A stretch of DNA of 64,000 nt from Micromonospora phaseoli (GCF_900109115.1 NZ_FNYV01000012.1:1-64000); one strand, 5' to 3'; counted from the first letter of the stretch, positions 54,188-64,000 are shown. The notes: generated by a model from the letters alone, not told the origin. A program made the numbers and translations.

Positions 54188-54948
54188 ATGGACCTCGGAC
54201 TGACCGATCGGGTGTACGTGCTCACCGGCGCTTCCCGTGGGCTCGGCTACGCCACCGCTCAGAGCCTGGTGGCCGACGGCGCCCGGGTGGTGCTCTCCGC
54301 CCGGCACCCCGACACGGTGGACGCCGCCGCGGCCGGCCTCGCCGGGCCGGACCGGGCCGTCGGCATCACCGCGGATCTGGCAGACCCGGCCACCCCTGAC
54401 CGGCTGGTGACCGCCGCGCATGAGCACTTCGGCCGGCTCGACGGCGCGCTGATCTCGGTCGGCGGGCCGCCACCGGGCAGCGCTGCCTCGGTCGACGACG
54501 AGCAGTGGCGGCACGCCTTCGAGACCGTCTTCCTCGGCAGCGTGCGGATGGCGCGTACGGTCGCCGCCGCGCTGCCCGACGGCGGCGCGATCGCGCTGGT
54601 GCTCTCCACCTCGGCGCGCGGCCCGGTCGCCGGGTTGGGCATCTCCAACGGGCTACGCCCCGGCCTGGCCGGTGTCGCCAAGACGTCGCTGACGAGTACG
54701 GTCCGCGCGGAGTGCGGGTGGTCGGCCTCCTGCCGGGTCGGATCATGACCGACCGTAACCGGGAGCTCTTCGCCGCCACCGGCGACCCCGAGCGGGCGCG
54801 GGCCGAGGCGGAGGCCGGTATCCCACTGCGTCGCATCGGCGAGCCGGCCGAGTTCGGCCGGGTCGCCGCCTTCACGCTCTCCCCCGCGGCCAGCTACCTC
54901 ACCGGGGTCACCATCCCGGTCGACGGCGGCGCGCTGCGTGGCCTGTGA
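54188..54948 (+). pseudogene. Short-chain dehydrogenase/reductase disrupted by a single frameshift
   Basis: The N-terminal half (VLTGASRGLGYATAQSLV, SVGGPPPG, STSARGPVAGLG) is open in one frame, and the C-terminal half (RVVGLLPGRIMTDRN, PAEFGRVAAFTLSPAASYLTG, PVDGGALRGL) is open in the next. The break lies near 54681-54692 at AAGACGTCGCTGACGAG; one missing base restores a normal SDR of about 253 residues. The catalytic Tyr-Lys region is where the shift falls, and the tail still shows GC3 bias. Either a recent pseudogene or a sequencing error is possible. The gene also appears leaderless (CAGGAT 7 nt before the ATG). Confidence 0.8.
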
Positions 54949-55559
54949 TCGCCGAGCCGCCCGCCAGCCACAACCGACCGGCCGACGGCGGCGGGGCAGC
55001 GCCCCGACCGAACCCGCGCCCGAGCCGGGAGGACCTGGCCGCGGCCGCCGACAAGCTTCTTCCGGACGTCATCACCGCCGGGCTTGATGTGCTCTTCGTC
55101 GGGATCAACCCCGGATTGTGGTCGGCGGCCACCGGCTGGCACTTCGCCCGCCCCGGCAACCGGTTCTGGCCGGCTCTGTACCGGGGCGGGTTCACCCCGC
55201 GCCTGCTGCACCCAAGCGAGCAGGACACGCTGCCCGGGCTCGGGTTGGGCATCACCAACCTGGTCGCCCGGGCCAGCGCCCGCGCCGACGAGCTGACCGC
55301 CGCCGAACTGGTCGACGGCGCGCGGACGCTGACCAGCAAGGTGGCCCGGTACCGGCCGCGCTGGGTGGCCGTGGTCGGGGTGACCGCGTACCGCGTGGGG
55401 TTCTCCCGACCGAAGGCGGCCTTCGGCCCGCAGCCGGAGCAGCTGGCCGGCGCCAGGCTCTGGGTGCTGCCCAATCCCAGCGGACTGAACGCCCACTTCA
55501 CCCCGCAGACGCTCGGCACCGCCTTCGCCGAACTCCGTGAGGCCACCCGCCGCGAGTGA
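54945..55559 (+). CDS. mug: G/U mismatch-specific DNA glycosylase (Mug-like)
   Basis: A 204-residue uracil-DNA glycosylase superfamily protein, with an N-terminal Pro/Arg-rich tail of about 40 residues. Motif A is VLFVGINPGLWSAATGWHFARPGNRFW, with the catalytic Asn, and motif B is VLPNPSGLNAHFT. It removes uracil or ethenocytosine opposite guanine. It starts with GTG at 54945 that overlaps the SDR stop codon (GTGA), so it was translationally coupled to the SDR gene. Confidence 0.9.
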   Translation: MIAEPPASHNRPADGGGAAPRPNPRPSREDLAAAADKLLPDVITAGLDVLFVGINPGLWSAATGWHFARPGNRFWPALYRGGFTPRLLHPSEQDTLPGLGLGITNLVARASARADELTAAELVDGARTLTSKVARYRPRWVAVVGVTAYRVGFSRPKAAFGPQPEQLAGARLWVLPNPSGLNAHFTPQTLGTAFAELREATRRE

Positions 55560-55639
55560 CCGCGACTGGCCATGTCACGCACGGGGTACCAACGATGTGG
55601 TGCGTGCGCCGCGGTACCGGACGGGCGAGCCCGGGCCGG

Positions 55640-57628
55640 TCAGTTTGCGGCGGCGGGGGGCAGCGCCTCCTCGGCGATGTACTCGCGGGTCGGGATCACC
55701 ACCGGTTCCGGGCCGGTCGCGTCGGTGTACGGGGTGGGCGAGTCGGCCACCGCGAACTGGGTGCGGTACAGCTCGGCGTAGAGGCCGCCGACGGCAACCA
55801 ACTCCTCGTGGCGGCCCCGCTCGACGATGCGGCCGGAGTCGAGGACGAGGATCTGGTCGGCGTCGCGGACGGTGGAGAGCCGGTGCGCGATCACCAGGGC
55901 GGTACGCCCGGTCAGCGCCACCGCGAGCGCCCGCTGTACGGCCGCCTCGCTCTCCGAATCCAGGTGCGCGGTCGCCTCGTCGAGGATGACGATCGAGGGC
56001 GCCTTGAGCAGCAGCCGGGCGATGGCGATGCGCTGCTTCTCGCCGCCGGAGAAGCGGTAGCCGCGCTCGCCCACGGTGGTGTCCAGGCCGTCGGGCAGGG
56101 CGCGCACCAGGTCGGCGACCTGCGCACCCGCGAGGGCGGCCCACAACTCGTCGTCGGTGGCGTCCGGCTTGGCGTAGCGCAGGTTCTCGGCGATGCTCTC
56201 GTGGAACAGGTGCGAGTCCTGGGTGACCACACCGATCTCGTCGCGCAGCGAGTCCGCGGTGGCGTCGCGGACGTCGACCCCGCCGACCAGCACCTGCCCG
56301 TCGGTGACATCGTAGATGCGGGAGATCAACATCGAGAGCGTCGACTTACCGGCACCGGAGGGGCCGACCAGGGCCACCATCTGACCGGGCTCGACCTTGA
56401 AGGAAACGCCCTTGAGCACCGGCTCGTTGATCGTGCGGTCCAGCGCGGCGACCTCCTCCAGTGACGCCAGGGAGATCTCGGCGGCGCTCGGGTAGCGGAA
56501 CCGTACGTCGCGGAACTCGACGGTCCCGGTGCCGCGGGGCACCGGCACCGGGTCGGGCCGCTCCTTGATCGTCGGGTCCAGGTCGAGCACCTCGAAGACC
56601 CGGTCGAACGAGACCAGCGCGCTCATCACGTCGACGCGGACGTTGCTCAACGCGGTGAGCGGACCGTACAGGCGGGTCAGCAACAGCGCCAGGGTCACCA
56701 CGGTGCCGGCGCTGACGTTGCCGGCGACGGCCAGCCAGCCACCGAGGCCGTAGGTCAGAGCCTGGGCCAGCGAGGCCACCAGCAGCATCGCGACGAAGAA
56801 CGTCCGCGAGTACATCGCAGAGGTGATGCCGATGTCGCGCACACGCTCGGCTCGGGCGGCGAAGCGGCTCGACTCCGCGTCCGGCCGCCCGAAGAGCTTC
56901 ACCAGCAACGCGCCGGCCACCCCGAACCGCTCGGTCATCGTCGCGTTCATCTTGGCGTCGAGGTTGTACGACTCGCGGGTGATCTCGGCCAGCCGCCGAC
57001 CGACCCGGCGGGCCGGGATGATGAACACCGGTAGCAGCACCAACGAGAGCGCGGTGATCTGCCAGGAGAGGGTGAACATCACCGCAGCGGTGAGGACCAG
57101 TTGGATCACGTTGCTGACCACACCGGACAGGGTCGAGGTGAAGGCCCGCTGCGCACCCATCACGTCGTTGTTGAGCCGGCTGACCAGCGCACCGGTCTGG
57201 GTACGGGTGAAGAACTGCAGCGGCATCCGCTGCACGTGGTCGTAGACCCGGGTACGCAGGTCGAGGATGATGCCCTCACCGATGCGCGCCGAGTACCACC
57301 GCTGGGCGAGCGAGAGCATCGCGTCGGCGACCGCGAGGGCGGCGATGAACAGGGCCAGCCGGATCACCAACGCGCCGGCCTCAGAGCCGCCCCGGGTGAT
57401 CGCGTCGATGACGTCGCCGGCGAGCAGCGGGGTGGCCACCCCGATCACCGCGGCGATGATCACGGTGATCAGGAAGACGACGATGTCACGTCGGTAGGGC
57501 CGGGCGAAAGCCACGATCCGGCGGGCGACGCCGCGCTGCAGCCGGTGCGTGGAAATGTCGTCCTGGCTGCGCATCGACCGGAGCATGCTCCAACCGCCCA
57601 TGCCGCCGGCGGCCATGTGGTTGGACAC
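55640..57628 (-). CDS. ABC transporter ATP-binding protein/permease (type IV exporter half-transporter)
   Basis: A 662-residue fused exporter. The N-terminal membrane domain has six hydrophobic segments, with ISTHRLQRGVARRIVAFARPYRRD as the entry and QALTYGLGGWLAVAG near the sixth. The nucleotide-binding domain contains Walker A VGPSGAGKSTLSM, the signature FSGGEKQRIAIARLL, Walker B PSIVILDEATAHLD and the H-loop VIAHRLSTV. It works as a dimer and may export lipids or drugs. The GTG at 57628 is preferred, because GGAGG lies 5 nt upstream; the first GTG at 57634 is too close. It is convergent with mug. Confidence 0.93.
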   Translation of the reverse strand: MSNHMAAGGMGGWSMLRSMRSQDDISTHRLQRGVARRIVAFARPYRRDIVVFLITVIIAAVIGVATPLLAGDVIDAITRGGSEAGALVIRLALFIAALAVADAMLSLAQRWYSARIGEGIILDLRTRVYDHVQRMPLQFFTRTQTGALVSRLNNDVMGAQRAFTSTLSGVVSNVIQLVLTAAVMFTLSWQITALSLVLLPVFIIPARRVGRRLAEITRESYNLDAKMNATMTERFGVAGALLVKLFGRPDAESSRFAARAERVRDIGITSAMYSRTFFVAMLLVASLAQALTYGLGGWLAVAGNVSAGTVVTLALLLTRLYGPLTALSNVRVDVMSALVSFDRVFEVLDLDPTIKERPDPVPVPRGTGTVEFRDVRFRYPSAAEISLASLEEVAALDRTINEPVLKGVSFKVEPGQMVALVGPSGAGKSTLSMLISRIYDVTDGQVLVGGVDVRDATADSLRDEIGVVTQDSHLFHESIAENLRYAKPDATDDELWAALAGAQVADLVRALPDGLDTTVGERGYRFSGGEKQRIAIARLLLKAPSIVILDEATAHLDSESEAAVQRALAVALTGRTALVIAHRLSTVRDADQILVLDSGRIVERGRHEELVAVGGLYAELYRTQFAVADSPTPYTDATGPEPVVIPTREYIAEEALPPAAAN

Positions 57629-57732
57629 GGGCACCTCCGGGTCTGTGGGACGTCGTCCCGTCGTCGGGTCAATTCTCCCGATGACTACGACAACCTCGCG
57701 AGTAACCCGGATCTTCCCGAACGGTCCTTACC

Positions 57733-58500
57733 TTATTCTCCGTGGCCAGCGAGGTCGCGCAGCCGTCGGGTCTGTGCCTCCCGCTCGGCCCGCTGCTGCT
57801 CGACGGGGCTCCGCCCGGCGGCTCCGGCGAGCAGTGCCTTGATCTCCACCACCGCGTCGCGCGGGTGGGCGAGCAGCCCGGCGGTCAGATCCCGCACCGC
57901 ACCGTCCAGCTCGGGGCTGGGCACGACGAGGGTGGCCAGGCCGATCCGGTCCGCCTCGGCGGCGTCCATCCGACGGCCGGTGGTGCAGATCTCCAGTGCG
58001 CGGGCGTACCCGACCAGTTCGACCAGGCGCTTGGTGCCGGCCAGATCCGGCACCAGGCCCAACGTCACCTCGGCCATGGAGAACTTCGCGTTCTCGGCCA
58101 GCACCCGCATGTCGCAGGCGAGAGCAAGCTGGAAACCGGCACCGATGGCGTGGCCCTGCACGGCGGCCACCGAGATGATGTCCGGCCGGTGCAACCAGGT
58201 GAAGCCGGCCTGGTAGTCGGCTATCCGGTCGGCGCATTCCTGCTCGGGCAGGGTCGTCAACTCGGCGAAGGAACCGGGCCCGGATGCGCCGGCGACCGAC
58301 AGGTCGAGGCCGGCGGAGAACGCCCGCCCCTCTCCCCGTACGACGACCACACGCACGTCGCCGGGAAGGTCTCGGGAGAAGTCGCTCATCGCACGCCACA
58401 TCGCCGGGGTCTGTGCGTTGAGCACGTCGGGCCGGCACAGGGTGACTGTTGCGACCGGCCCGTCGCATTCCAGCCGGACCCCGGTCGCCTCGGCGGTCAC
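57733..58500 (-). CDS. Enoyl-CoA hydratase/isomerase family protein
   Basis: A 255-residue crotonase-fold protein. The oxyanion-hole loops lie in FSAGLDLSVAG and VAAVQGHAIGAGFQLALACD, and the substrate-cap region in AEVTLGLVPDLAGTKRLVELVGYARALEICTTGRRM. The substitution VPDLAG at the second catalytic position indicates a non-canonical substrate. GTG at 58500 is chosen, since longer frames overlap the upstream HTH gene (58559-58786). Confidence 0.87.
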   Translation of the reverse strand: MTAEATGVRLECDGPVATVTLCRPDVLNAQTPAMWRAMSDFSRDLPGDVRVVVVRGEGRAFSAGLDLSVAGASGPGSFAELTTLPEQECADRIADYQAGFTWLHRPDIISVAAVQGHAIGAGFQLALACDMRVLAENAKFSMAEVTLGLVPDLAGTKRLVELVGYARALEICTTGRRMDAAEADRIGLATLVVPSPELDGAVRDLTAGLLAHPRDAVVEIKALLAGAAGRSPVEQQRAEREAQTRRLRDLAGHGE

Positions 58501-58558
58501 CGGGCGGCCCGGGTCACGGTGGTGGCACTGGTGCTGGTGGACGACGCCGACGGGCGGG

Positions 58559-58786
58559 TCACGCCTTCTTACGGCGGCGAGCACCGCCGCGCTGCCGCAG
58601 CTGCACCCCGGACTCGGTGAGCACCCGGTGGATGAACCCGTAGGATCGGCCGGTCGAGGCTGCGAGCGCCCGGATGCTCTCGCCTCCGGTGTACCGCTTG
58701 ACGAGGTCCTTGGCGAGCGTCTGACGCTCGGCTCCGACGATCCGGCGACCCTTCTCAGTGCTGGTGGCTGTGCCAGTGGCTGCCAT
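58559..58786 (-). CDS. Small conserved helix-turn-helix protein
   Basis: A 75-residue basic protein. STEKGRRIVGAERQTLAKDLVKRYTGGESIRALAASTGRSYGFIHRVLTE forms a helix-turn-helix that resembles resolvase/transposase-type HTH domains. The C-terminus GVQLRQRGGARRRKKA is strongly basic. The family is highly conserved in actinobacteria, often next to ABC-F and enoyl-CoA hydratase genes, and is presumed to bind DNA. Its target is unknown. Confidence 0.88.
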   Translation of the reverse strand: MAATGTATSTEKGRRIVGAERQTLAKDLVKRYTGGESIRALAASTGRSYGFIHRVLTESGVQLRQRGGARRRKKA

Positions 58787-58977
58787 GCTGTGTCCTCACG
58801 TCCCAGACTGTGCGGTTCGGATACGGTCCCACCTATTAGACCGCCTCGGACGATCATGCGCCAGATATCAACTATTCGCCAACCGACACGCTATGCAATG
58901 TCAGCTTCCCGATAGGTGACGCCACCTCGACCGCCCGGCCGGTCGACGCGCCGGGCGACCACAGCAGGCGGGACGCT

Positions 58978-59029
58978 GTTAACAGGGGCCCCTTCCTCTA
59001 CCGCAGGCGTTAAAAGGGGGCCCTTCCTT
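58978..59029. repeat. GGGGCCCC dispersed repeat, copy D
   Basis: GTTAACAGGGGCCCCTTCCT-type half, a CTACCGCAGGC linker and a second GTTAAAAGGGGGCCCTTCC half. It lies 2 nt downstream of the ABC-F stop codon, in the same orientation relative to that gene as copies A and C to theirs. Confidence 0.8.
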
Positions 59030-59031
59030 GC

Positions 59032-60636
<1,605 letters not shown>

Positions 60637-60679
60637 TTCGGGGTACTCGCTCTCGGGATCCGGAGGGCTGACTCAGGGC

Positions 60680-60718
60680 ACACGAAAGCGCCGACGGATC
60701 CTGCAGACCCGTCGGCGC
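60680..60718 (-). terminator. Attenuator-like terminator in the ABC-F leader
   Basis: On the minus strand GCGCCGACGG (plus 60709-60718) pairs perfectly with CCGTCGGCGC (plus 60688-60697) across an 11-nt loop and is followed by TTTCGTGT. No gene lies upstream on this strand, so the terminator sits inside the leader of the ABC-F gene, 44 nt before its ATG. Confidence 0.7.
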
Positions 60719-60725
60719 GGGGCGT

Positions 60726-60746
60726 TCAGCCTTCGCAGAGCAGCAC
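60726..60746 (-). CDS. Possible 6-codon leader peptide (uORF) before the ABC-F gene
   Basis: A GTG at 60746 opens a frame reading M-L-L-C-E-G, closed by TGA, seven nt before the terminator-like hairpin. TACACT lies 7 nt before the GTG, so the transcript may be leaderless. uORF plus terminator is the layout of ribosome-mediated attenuation, as known for some ABC-F resistance genes. No Shine-Dalgarno sequence is visible. Confidence 0.4.
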   Translation of the reverse strand: MLLCEG

Positions 60747-60868
60747 GGGATCAAGTGTACCGGGCCCCGGCTGGAGCCCACCGCGGATTACCAACCAAGA
60801 TCGTCGGGTACCGGATTCGCCGTCCGGACCGGTTCCGGCCTCTGAGCCACCGACTGATCGGGGTCACC

Positions 60869-61777
60869 ATGGAGCTGAACGAGAACGCACGGATCGACAC
60901 CAGCCAGGTGGAGGACCGGCGAGGAAGCGGAGGAGGCGGCGGCGGGCTGGGCATCCCGATCCCCATCGGTGGCGGGCGCGGCGGCATCGTCGGGATCATC
61001 ATCGCCGTGCTGGTGGCCCTCGTCGGCGGCGGCTTCGGGCTCAACGCCATGACCGGTGGCGAGTCGGGCGACAACGCCGCGCTGGAGCAGCGGTGCGAGG
61101 CCGCCAACGCCCTGGAGCAGCTGGACTGCCGCAACACCCTCTACGTCAACTCGATCCAGGCGTACTGGCGCACCGCCCTGCCGCAGGCGCTCGGCGAGCA
61201 GTACCGCCCCACCCGGACCGTCTTCTTCAGCCAGGCGGTGAACACCGCCTGCGGCCAGGCCGACTCCGGCGTCGGCCCGTTCTACTGCCCGGCCGACTCG
61301 CTGGTCTACATCGACCTCACCTTCTACGAGGTGCTCGCCGAGCAGCTGGGCGCGGAAGGCGAGTTCGCCCAGCCGTACGTGCTGGCCCACGAGTACGGCC
61401 ACCACGTGCAGAACCTGCTCGGCACCAACGAACAGGTCCGCCGAGCGCAGCAGCGCGACCCGGGCAACGCCAACGACCTGTCGGTGCGACTGGAGTTGCA
61501 GGCCGACTGCTACGCCGGCGCCTGGGCCAAGAACGCCACCGGCACGGCCGACGAGAGCGGCCAGAAGATCTTCACCAGCATCACCGAGCAGGACATCGCC
61601 GAGGCCATCGACACCGCCGAGGCGATCGGTGACGACGCGATCTCCAAGCGCGCCGACCGGCCGGTCAACCCGGACGAATTCACCCACGGCTCGTCCGCCG
61701 ACCGCAAGCGATGGTTCAACCGAGGCTACGAAAGCGGCGACCCGGCCACCTGCGACACCTTCAGCGGCGCGATCTGA
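60869..61777 (+). CDS. Neutral zinc metallopeptidase (YpfJ-like)
   Basis: A 302-residue membrane-anchored protein of the YpfJ/PF04228 family. A Gly-rich cytoplasmic tail precedes one membrane segment (GIVGIIIAVLVALVGGGFGL). The extracellular domain has VLAHEYGHHVQNLLG, with the HExxH-like zinc site in the variant HEYGHH, and RLELQADCYAGAWAKN with the third ligand. Four cysteines (CEAANALEQLDC, CGQADSG, YCPADS) may form disulfides. The ATG at 60869 lies 6 nt after GGTCACC; the start is not certain. Confidence 0.88.
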   Translation: MELNENARIDTSQVEDRRGSGGGGGGLGIPIPIGGGRGGIVGIIIAVLVALVGGGFGLNAMTGGESGDNAALEQRCEAANALEQLDCRNTLYVNSIQAYWRTALPQALGEQYRPTRTVFFSQAVNTACGQADSGVGPFYCPADSLVYIDLTFYEVLAEQLGAEGEFAQPYVLAHEYGHHVQNLLGTNEQVRRAQQRDPGNANDLSVRLELQADCYAGAWAKNATGTADESGQKIFTSITEQDIAEAIDTAEAIGDDAISKRADRPVNPDEFTHGSSADRKRWFNRGYESGDPATCDTFSGAI

Positions 61778-61795
61778 GGTGTAGGGAAGGGGCGG

Positions 61796-62443
61796 TCAGG
61801 CGGGGTCGCGGACCAGGACGTGCACGGCCCGAGCCGCGGCCACCGCGCCGACCAGCACCGCGTACCGGGGCTCGGGCACGTCCAGCAGCCGGTCGGCGCG
61901 CAGCGCGGCCAGCGGGGCGAGCCGCCGGTCGGCCAGCACGGTGTCCACGGCCCGCCGGTCCCCGCCGGCGACCAACGCGTCCAGCCCGTCGGCGGCCGGC
62001 AGCAGCAGCCGGGCCGCGAGGTCGACCGCGTCGGCCAGCGCCGCCTTCGCCTGGTTGTCCCGACGTCGGGCGAACCGCTGCTGGGACCAACCACCAGCGG
62101 CGGTACGGCCCTGCACGTACCGGGCGTCCACCTTGTGCACGGGCAACTGCTCCCCCTCGGCGACGCCCACCGCCACCGCGCCCTTGCGGGCGAGCAGCAG
62201 ACCGATCCGCCGAGGTGCGGCGGCGGTGGCCACGAAGGACGGCAACTCGGTGGTGGCCGGGGCGCCAGGCGGCGTGTGCAGCTGCGCGGTCGCGCCGTCC
62301 GGGGCGGTCAGCAGCAGGCCGTACGCCTCGACGGTGGTGACGGGCGGGCCGTGCCGGTCGGTGAAGCCGCCTACCCAGCGGTCGATCCGGGCCGGGTCGA
62401 CCTCGACCCACCGGCCTCCCCCGGCGGCGGGTCGGCTGCTCAT
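61796..62443 (-). CDS. acVLRF1-family peptidyl-tRNA hydrolase
   Basis: A 215-residue actinobacterial Vms1/eRF1-like release factor. The invariant GGWSQQRFARRRDNQAKAA contains the catalytic glutamine region of the VLRF1 motif, and VDPARIDRWVGGFTDRHG precedes it. It is thought to release nascent peptides from stalled large subunits. The ATG at 62443 lies 6 nt after TACGGT with no Shine-Dalgarno sequence, so translation is predicted to be leaderless. It is about 1.2 kb from the ABC-F gene, another ribosome-associated factor. Confidence 0.9.
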   Translation of the reverse strand: MSSRPAAGGGRWVEVDPARIDRWVGGFTDRHGPPVTTVEAYGLLLTAPDGATAQLHTPPGAPATTELPSFVATAAAPRRIGLLLARKGAVAVGVAEGEQLPVHKVDARYVQGRTAAGGWSQQRFARRRDNQAKAALADAVDLAARLLLPAADGLDALVAGGDRRAVDTVLADRRLAPLAALRADRLLDVPEPRYAVLVGAVAAARAVHVLVRDPA

Positions 62444-62531
62444 CACCCGACCGTACGGCACGGTGGATCTGCCCCGCTCAGCGGAGCTCCACTGCCCCCG
62501 GCTGGTCTCGGCCCCGGTCGGCTGCTGCCGG

Positions 62532-63188
62532 TCATCCGCTCAGGAGCATGCCGACGGCGAGCGCGGCGATGATGGTGCTCGACAACAAGGCGGTCACCAG
62601 GCGGCCCCGGTCGCTGGTGAGCGCCCGTCCGATCAACGAGCCACCCCCGGCGACCAGCAGCTGCCAGCTCGCCGAGGCGACGAACGCGCCGAGAGCGAAG
62701 ACCATGCCGGTCGCGGCGTCCAGCCCGCCCAGGTCGCGGCGGCCGAGCACCAGGGCCGTGAAGTAGACGACGGTGGCCGGGTTGAGCATCGTCAGCGCGA
62801 GGACCCCGGCGAACGCCCGGAGCGGAGTGTCCAGCCCACGCCGCACGACCCCGGCGCTCGGCCGTCCGTCGGAGCCGACGGCCGCACGGGCGGAGCGTCG
62901 AGCGGGTAGCGCCCGCCACGCACCGTGGGCGGCGAGCGCGAGCAGCACCGCCGCGGCGACCAGCCGCAGTGGCCCGGCGAGGGGGGTGAGCCAGGCGGCG
63001 ACCGCCGCGCCGCCGAGCGCCGCGGCACCGGCGTAGATCCCGTCGGCGGTGGCCACGCCGAGCGCGGCGGCCGCGCCGACCCGCAACGAGGTACGCGCGG
63101 TGAGCCCGAGAATGAGTACGGCGATCGCGCCGACCGGGATGGCGACGCCGTAGCCGGCGACCACGCCGGCGAGGAACACGGCGGTCAC
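62532..63188 (-). CDS. LysE-family amino-acid exporter
   Basis: A 218-residue membrane protein with six hydrophobic segments. The N-terminal AIPVGAIAVLILGLTARTSLRVGAAAALGVATADGIYAG carries the family's PVGP-like and GxxxADxxY patterns, and ALTMLNPATVVYF is the conserved third-segment NP motif. It exports basic or hydrophobic amino acids or related metabolites; the substrate is unknown. It starts with GTG at 63188. The 267-bp gap to the SufT-like gene holds no supported gene. Confidence 0.87.
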   Translation of the reverse strand: MTAVFLAGVVAGYGVAIPVGAIAVLILGLTARTSLRVGAAAALGVATADGIYAGAAALGGAAVAAWLTPLAGPLRLVAAAVLLALAAHGAWRALPARRSARAAVGSDGRPSAGVVRRGLDTPLRAFAGVLALTMLNPATVVYFTALVLGRRDLGGLDAATGMVFALGAFVASASWQLLVAGGGSLIGRALTSDRGRLVTALLSSTIIAALAVGMLLSG

Positions 63189-63455
63189 GAGGGTGGGCGG
63201 CGGCTCGAGGCGCAGCCCGGCCCGGTCCGCTGTCGGCTCGCGGCGGTGGCCACGACGACAGGGAACGGCATCAACGGGTACGCCTCGCTCACCGGGCCAT
63301 CCTGCGCCGGCAGCCGTCGATCCGCCACGGATTATCCAGGCCCACTACGTTCCAGCGGCTGCCGCCGAGCGCGCGGGGCCGCGAACCTCAGGGGTGGGCA
63401 GGGCATCGGCGCGGCATTCGGGATGCCGCGCCGATGGAGAGCGCGCGAGACCGAC

Positions 63456-63920
63456 TCAGACGTTGAAGCCGAGGGAACGGAGCTGGTCGCGGCCCTCGTC
63501 AGTGATCTTGTCCGGCCCCCACGGCGGCAGCCACACCCAGTTGATCCGGATGTCCGAGACGAGCCCGCCGCCCGGACCGGTGGTCAGCGCCTGTCGGGTC
63601 TGGTCCTCGATCACGTCGGTGAGCGGGCAGGCGGCCGAGGTCAGCGTCATGTCCAGGGTGGCGACGTTCTCGTCGTCGATATGCACGCCGTACAGCAGGC
63701 CCAGGTCGACGACGTTGATGCCCAGCTCCGGGTCCACGACGTCCTTCATCGCCTCCTCGACGTCGTCGACGGCGGCCTTGCCGCCGCCGACCGCCGCCGG
63801 ACCGTCAGTCGCCGCCGGACCGTCAGTCGCCACCGGACCGCCGGCCGCCGGACCACCGGACGTAGCCGGGCTGTCGGTCGCCACGGCGCCCGTCTCCGGC
63901 GTGGTGCTCTCCTCGCTCAT
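63456..63920 (-). CDS. Metal-sulfur cluster assembly factor (DUF59/SufT-like)
   Basis: A 154-residue protein with a DUF59/MIP18 domain. The N-terminal 45 residues are a low-complexity Gly/Ala/Pro/Thr repeat, encoded by an 18-bp DNA repeat (63796-63840). The domain has MKDVVDPELGINVVDLGLLYGV and MTLTSAACPLTDVIEDQ, with the reactive cysteine that defines the family. It helps maturation of Fe-S proteins. It starts where the SufU gene ends (ATGA overlap), so the two are co-translated. Confidence 0.93.
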   Translation of the reverse strand: MSEESTTPETGAVATDSPATSGGPAAGGPVATDGPAATDGPAAVGGGKAAVDDVEEAMKDVVDPELGINVVDLGLLYGVHIDDENVATLDMTLTSAACPLTDVIEDQTRQALTTGPGGGLVSDIRINWVWLPPWGPDKITDEGRDQLRSLGFNV

Positions 63921-64000
63921 GCCTCAACCTCGGTCGGGCTCGCGCCCACACCGGCGCGTGCCGCGGCGTCCTTGAACGCCATCCACGGCAACAGCGCGCA
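63917..64000 (-). CDS. sufU: SufU-type Fe-S scaffold/sulfurtransferase, C-terminal fragment
   Basis: The right edge of the window encodes only the last 27 residues. CALLPWMAFKDAAARAG is typical of the SufU C-terminus, in which this cysteine is the third zinc ligand. The stop codon overlaps the SufT-like start. The rest of the gene and presumably the sufS/sufBCD genes lie beyond the window. Confidence 0.82.
   Translation of the reverse strand, partial: CALLPWMAFKDAAARAGVGASPTEVEA

Overview
This 64 kb window is a very GC-rich, GC3-biased chromosomal segment from a filamentous actinomycete. Gene content fits Micromonosporaceae (Micromonospora or a close relative): a fabG-fabI-hemH operon, conservon signalling genes, a cell-wall-like secretome with CBM2 modules, an acVLRF1 release factor, and dispersed GGGGCCCC-type intergenic repeats that I associate with Micromonospora genomes. 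I see no rRNA, tRNA, CRISPR array, transposase, phage gene or plasmid origin. The segment looks like core-to-shell chromosome, with a few accessory secreted-enzyme loci.

Layout. 0-6 kb: a conserved hypothetical gene, a divergent TetR/hydrolase pair, then (minus strand) fabG-fabI-hemH-HAD, the same order as mycobacterial mabA-inhA-hemH. 6-10.7 kb: a two-component system (histidine kinase and NarL-type regulator), followed by a secreted DUF1023-type hydrolase, an acyltransferase-3 membrane protein, and a leader-like region with a 28-codon membrane microprotein. 10.7-17.5 kb: a MoxR/DUF58/VWA operon, two PH-domain membrane proteins and a PAP2 phosphatase. 17.6-25 kb: thioesterase, metallo-beta-lactamase-fold hydrolase, PfkB kinase, a secreted AA10 LPMO with CBM2, asparagine synthetase and an aminopeptidase P. 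25-40.8 kb: an extracytoplasmic and polysaccharide region with two paralogous beta-helix proteins, a 1834-residue amylopullulanase, two membrane-anchored CBM2-like proteins, a papain-like/NlpC-type protein, a pectate-lyase-like beta-helix protein and a secreted C39-like protein. 41-51.7 kb: aconitase, a four-gene conservon, DUF2630, a RIO kinase, a HAD phosphatase and an AcnR-type aconitase repressor. 51.9-54.1 kb: a three-gene, translationally coupled operon that is the strongest candidate for a little-described system: a membrane protein with a Gly/Cys-only tail, a DUF692/MNIO oxidase and a small partner. 54-64 kb: a frameshifted SDR, a Mug glycosylase, an ABC exporter, enoyl-CoA hydratase, HTH protein, ABC-F protein with an attenuator-like leader, a zinc metallopeptidase, acVLRF1, a LysE exporter, and the SufT/SufU Fe-S assembly genes at the right edge.

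How parts work together. fabG and fabI act in fatty acid elongation. AcnR probably represses acn through an 18-bp operator found (16/18 identical) upstream of both genes, which lie 10 kb apart. The ABC-F protein, its attenuator and acVLRF1 form a ribosome-protection and rescue neighbourhood. In the MNIO operon the enzyme may oxidatively modify the three cysteines in the membrane protein's tail, an inference from family precedent. Many genes appear leaderless, with a TANNNT hexamer 6-8 nt before the start codon and no Shine-Dalgarno sequence. Annotation is from sequence reading alone, with no database search; starts were chosen by ribosome binding site, overlap and family expectation.
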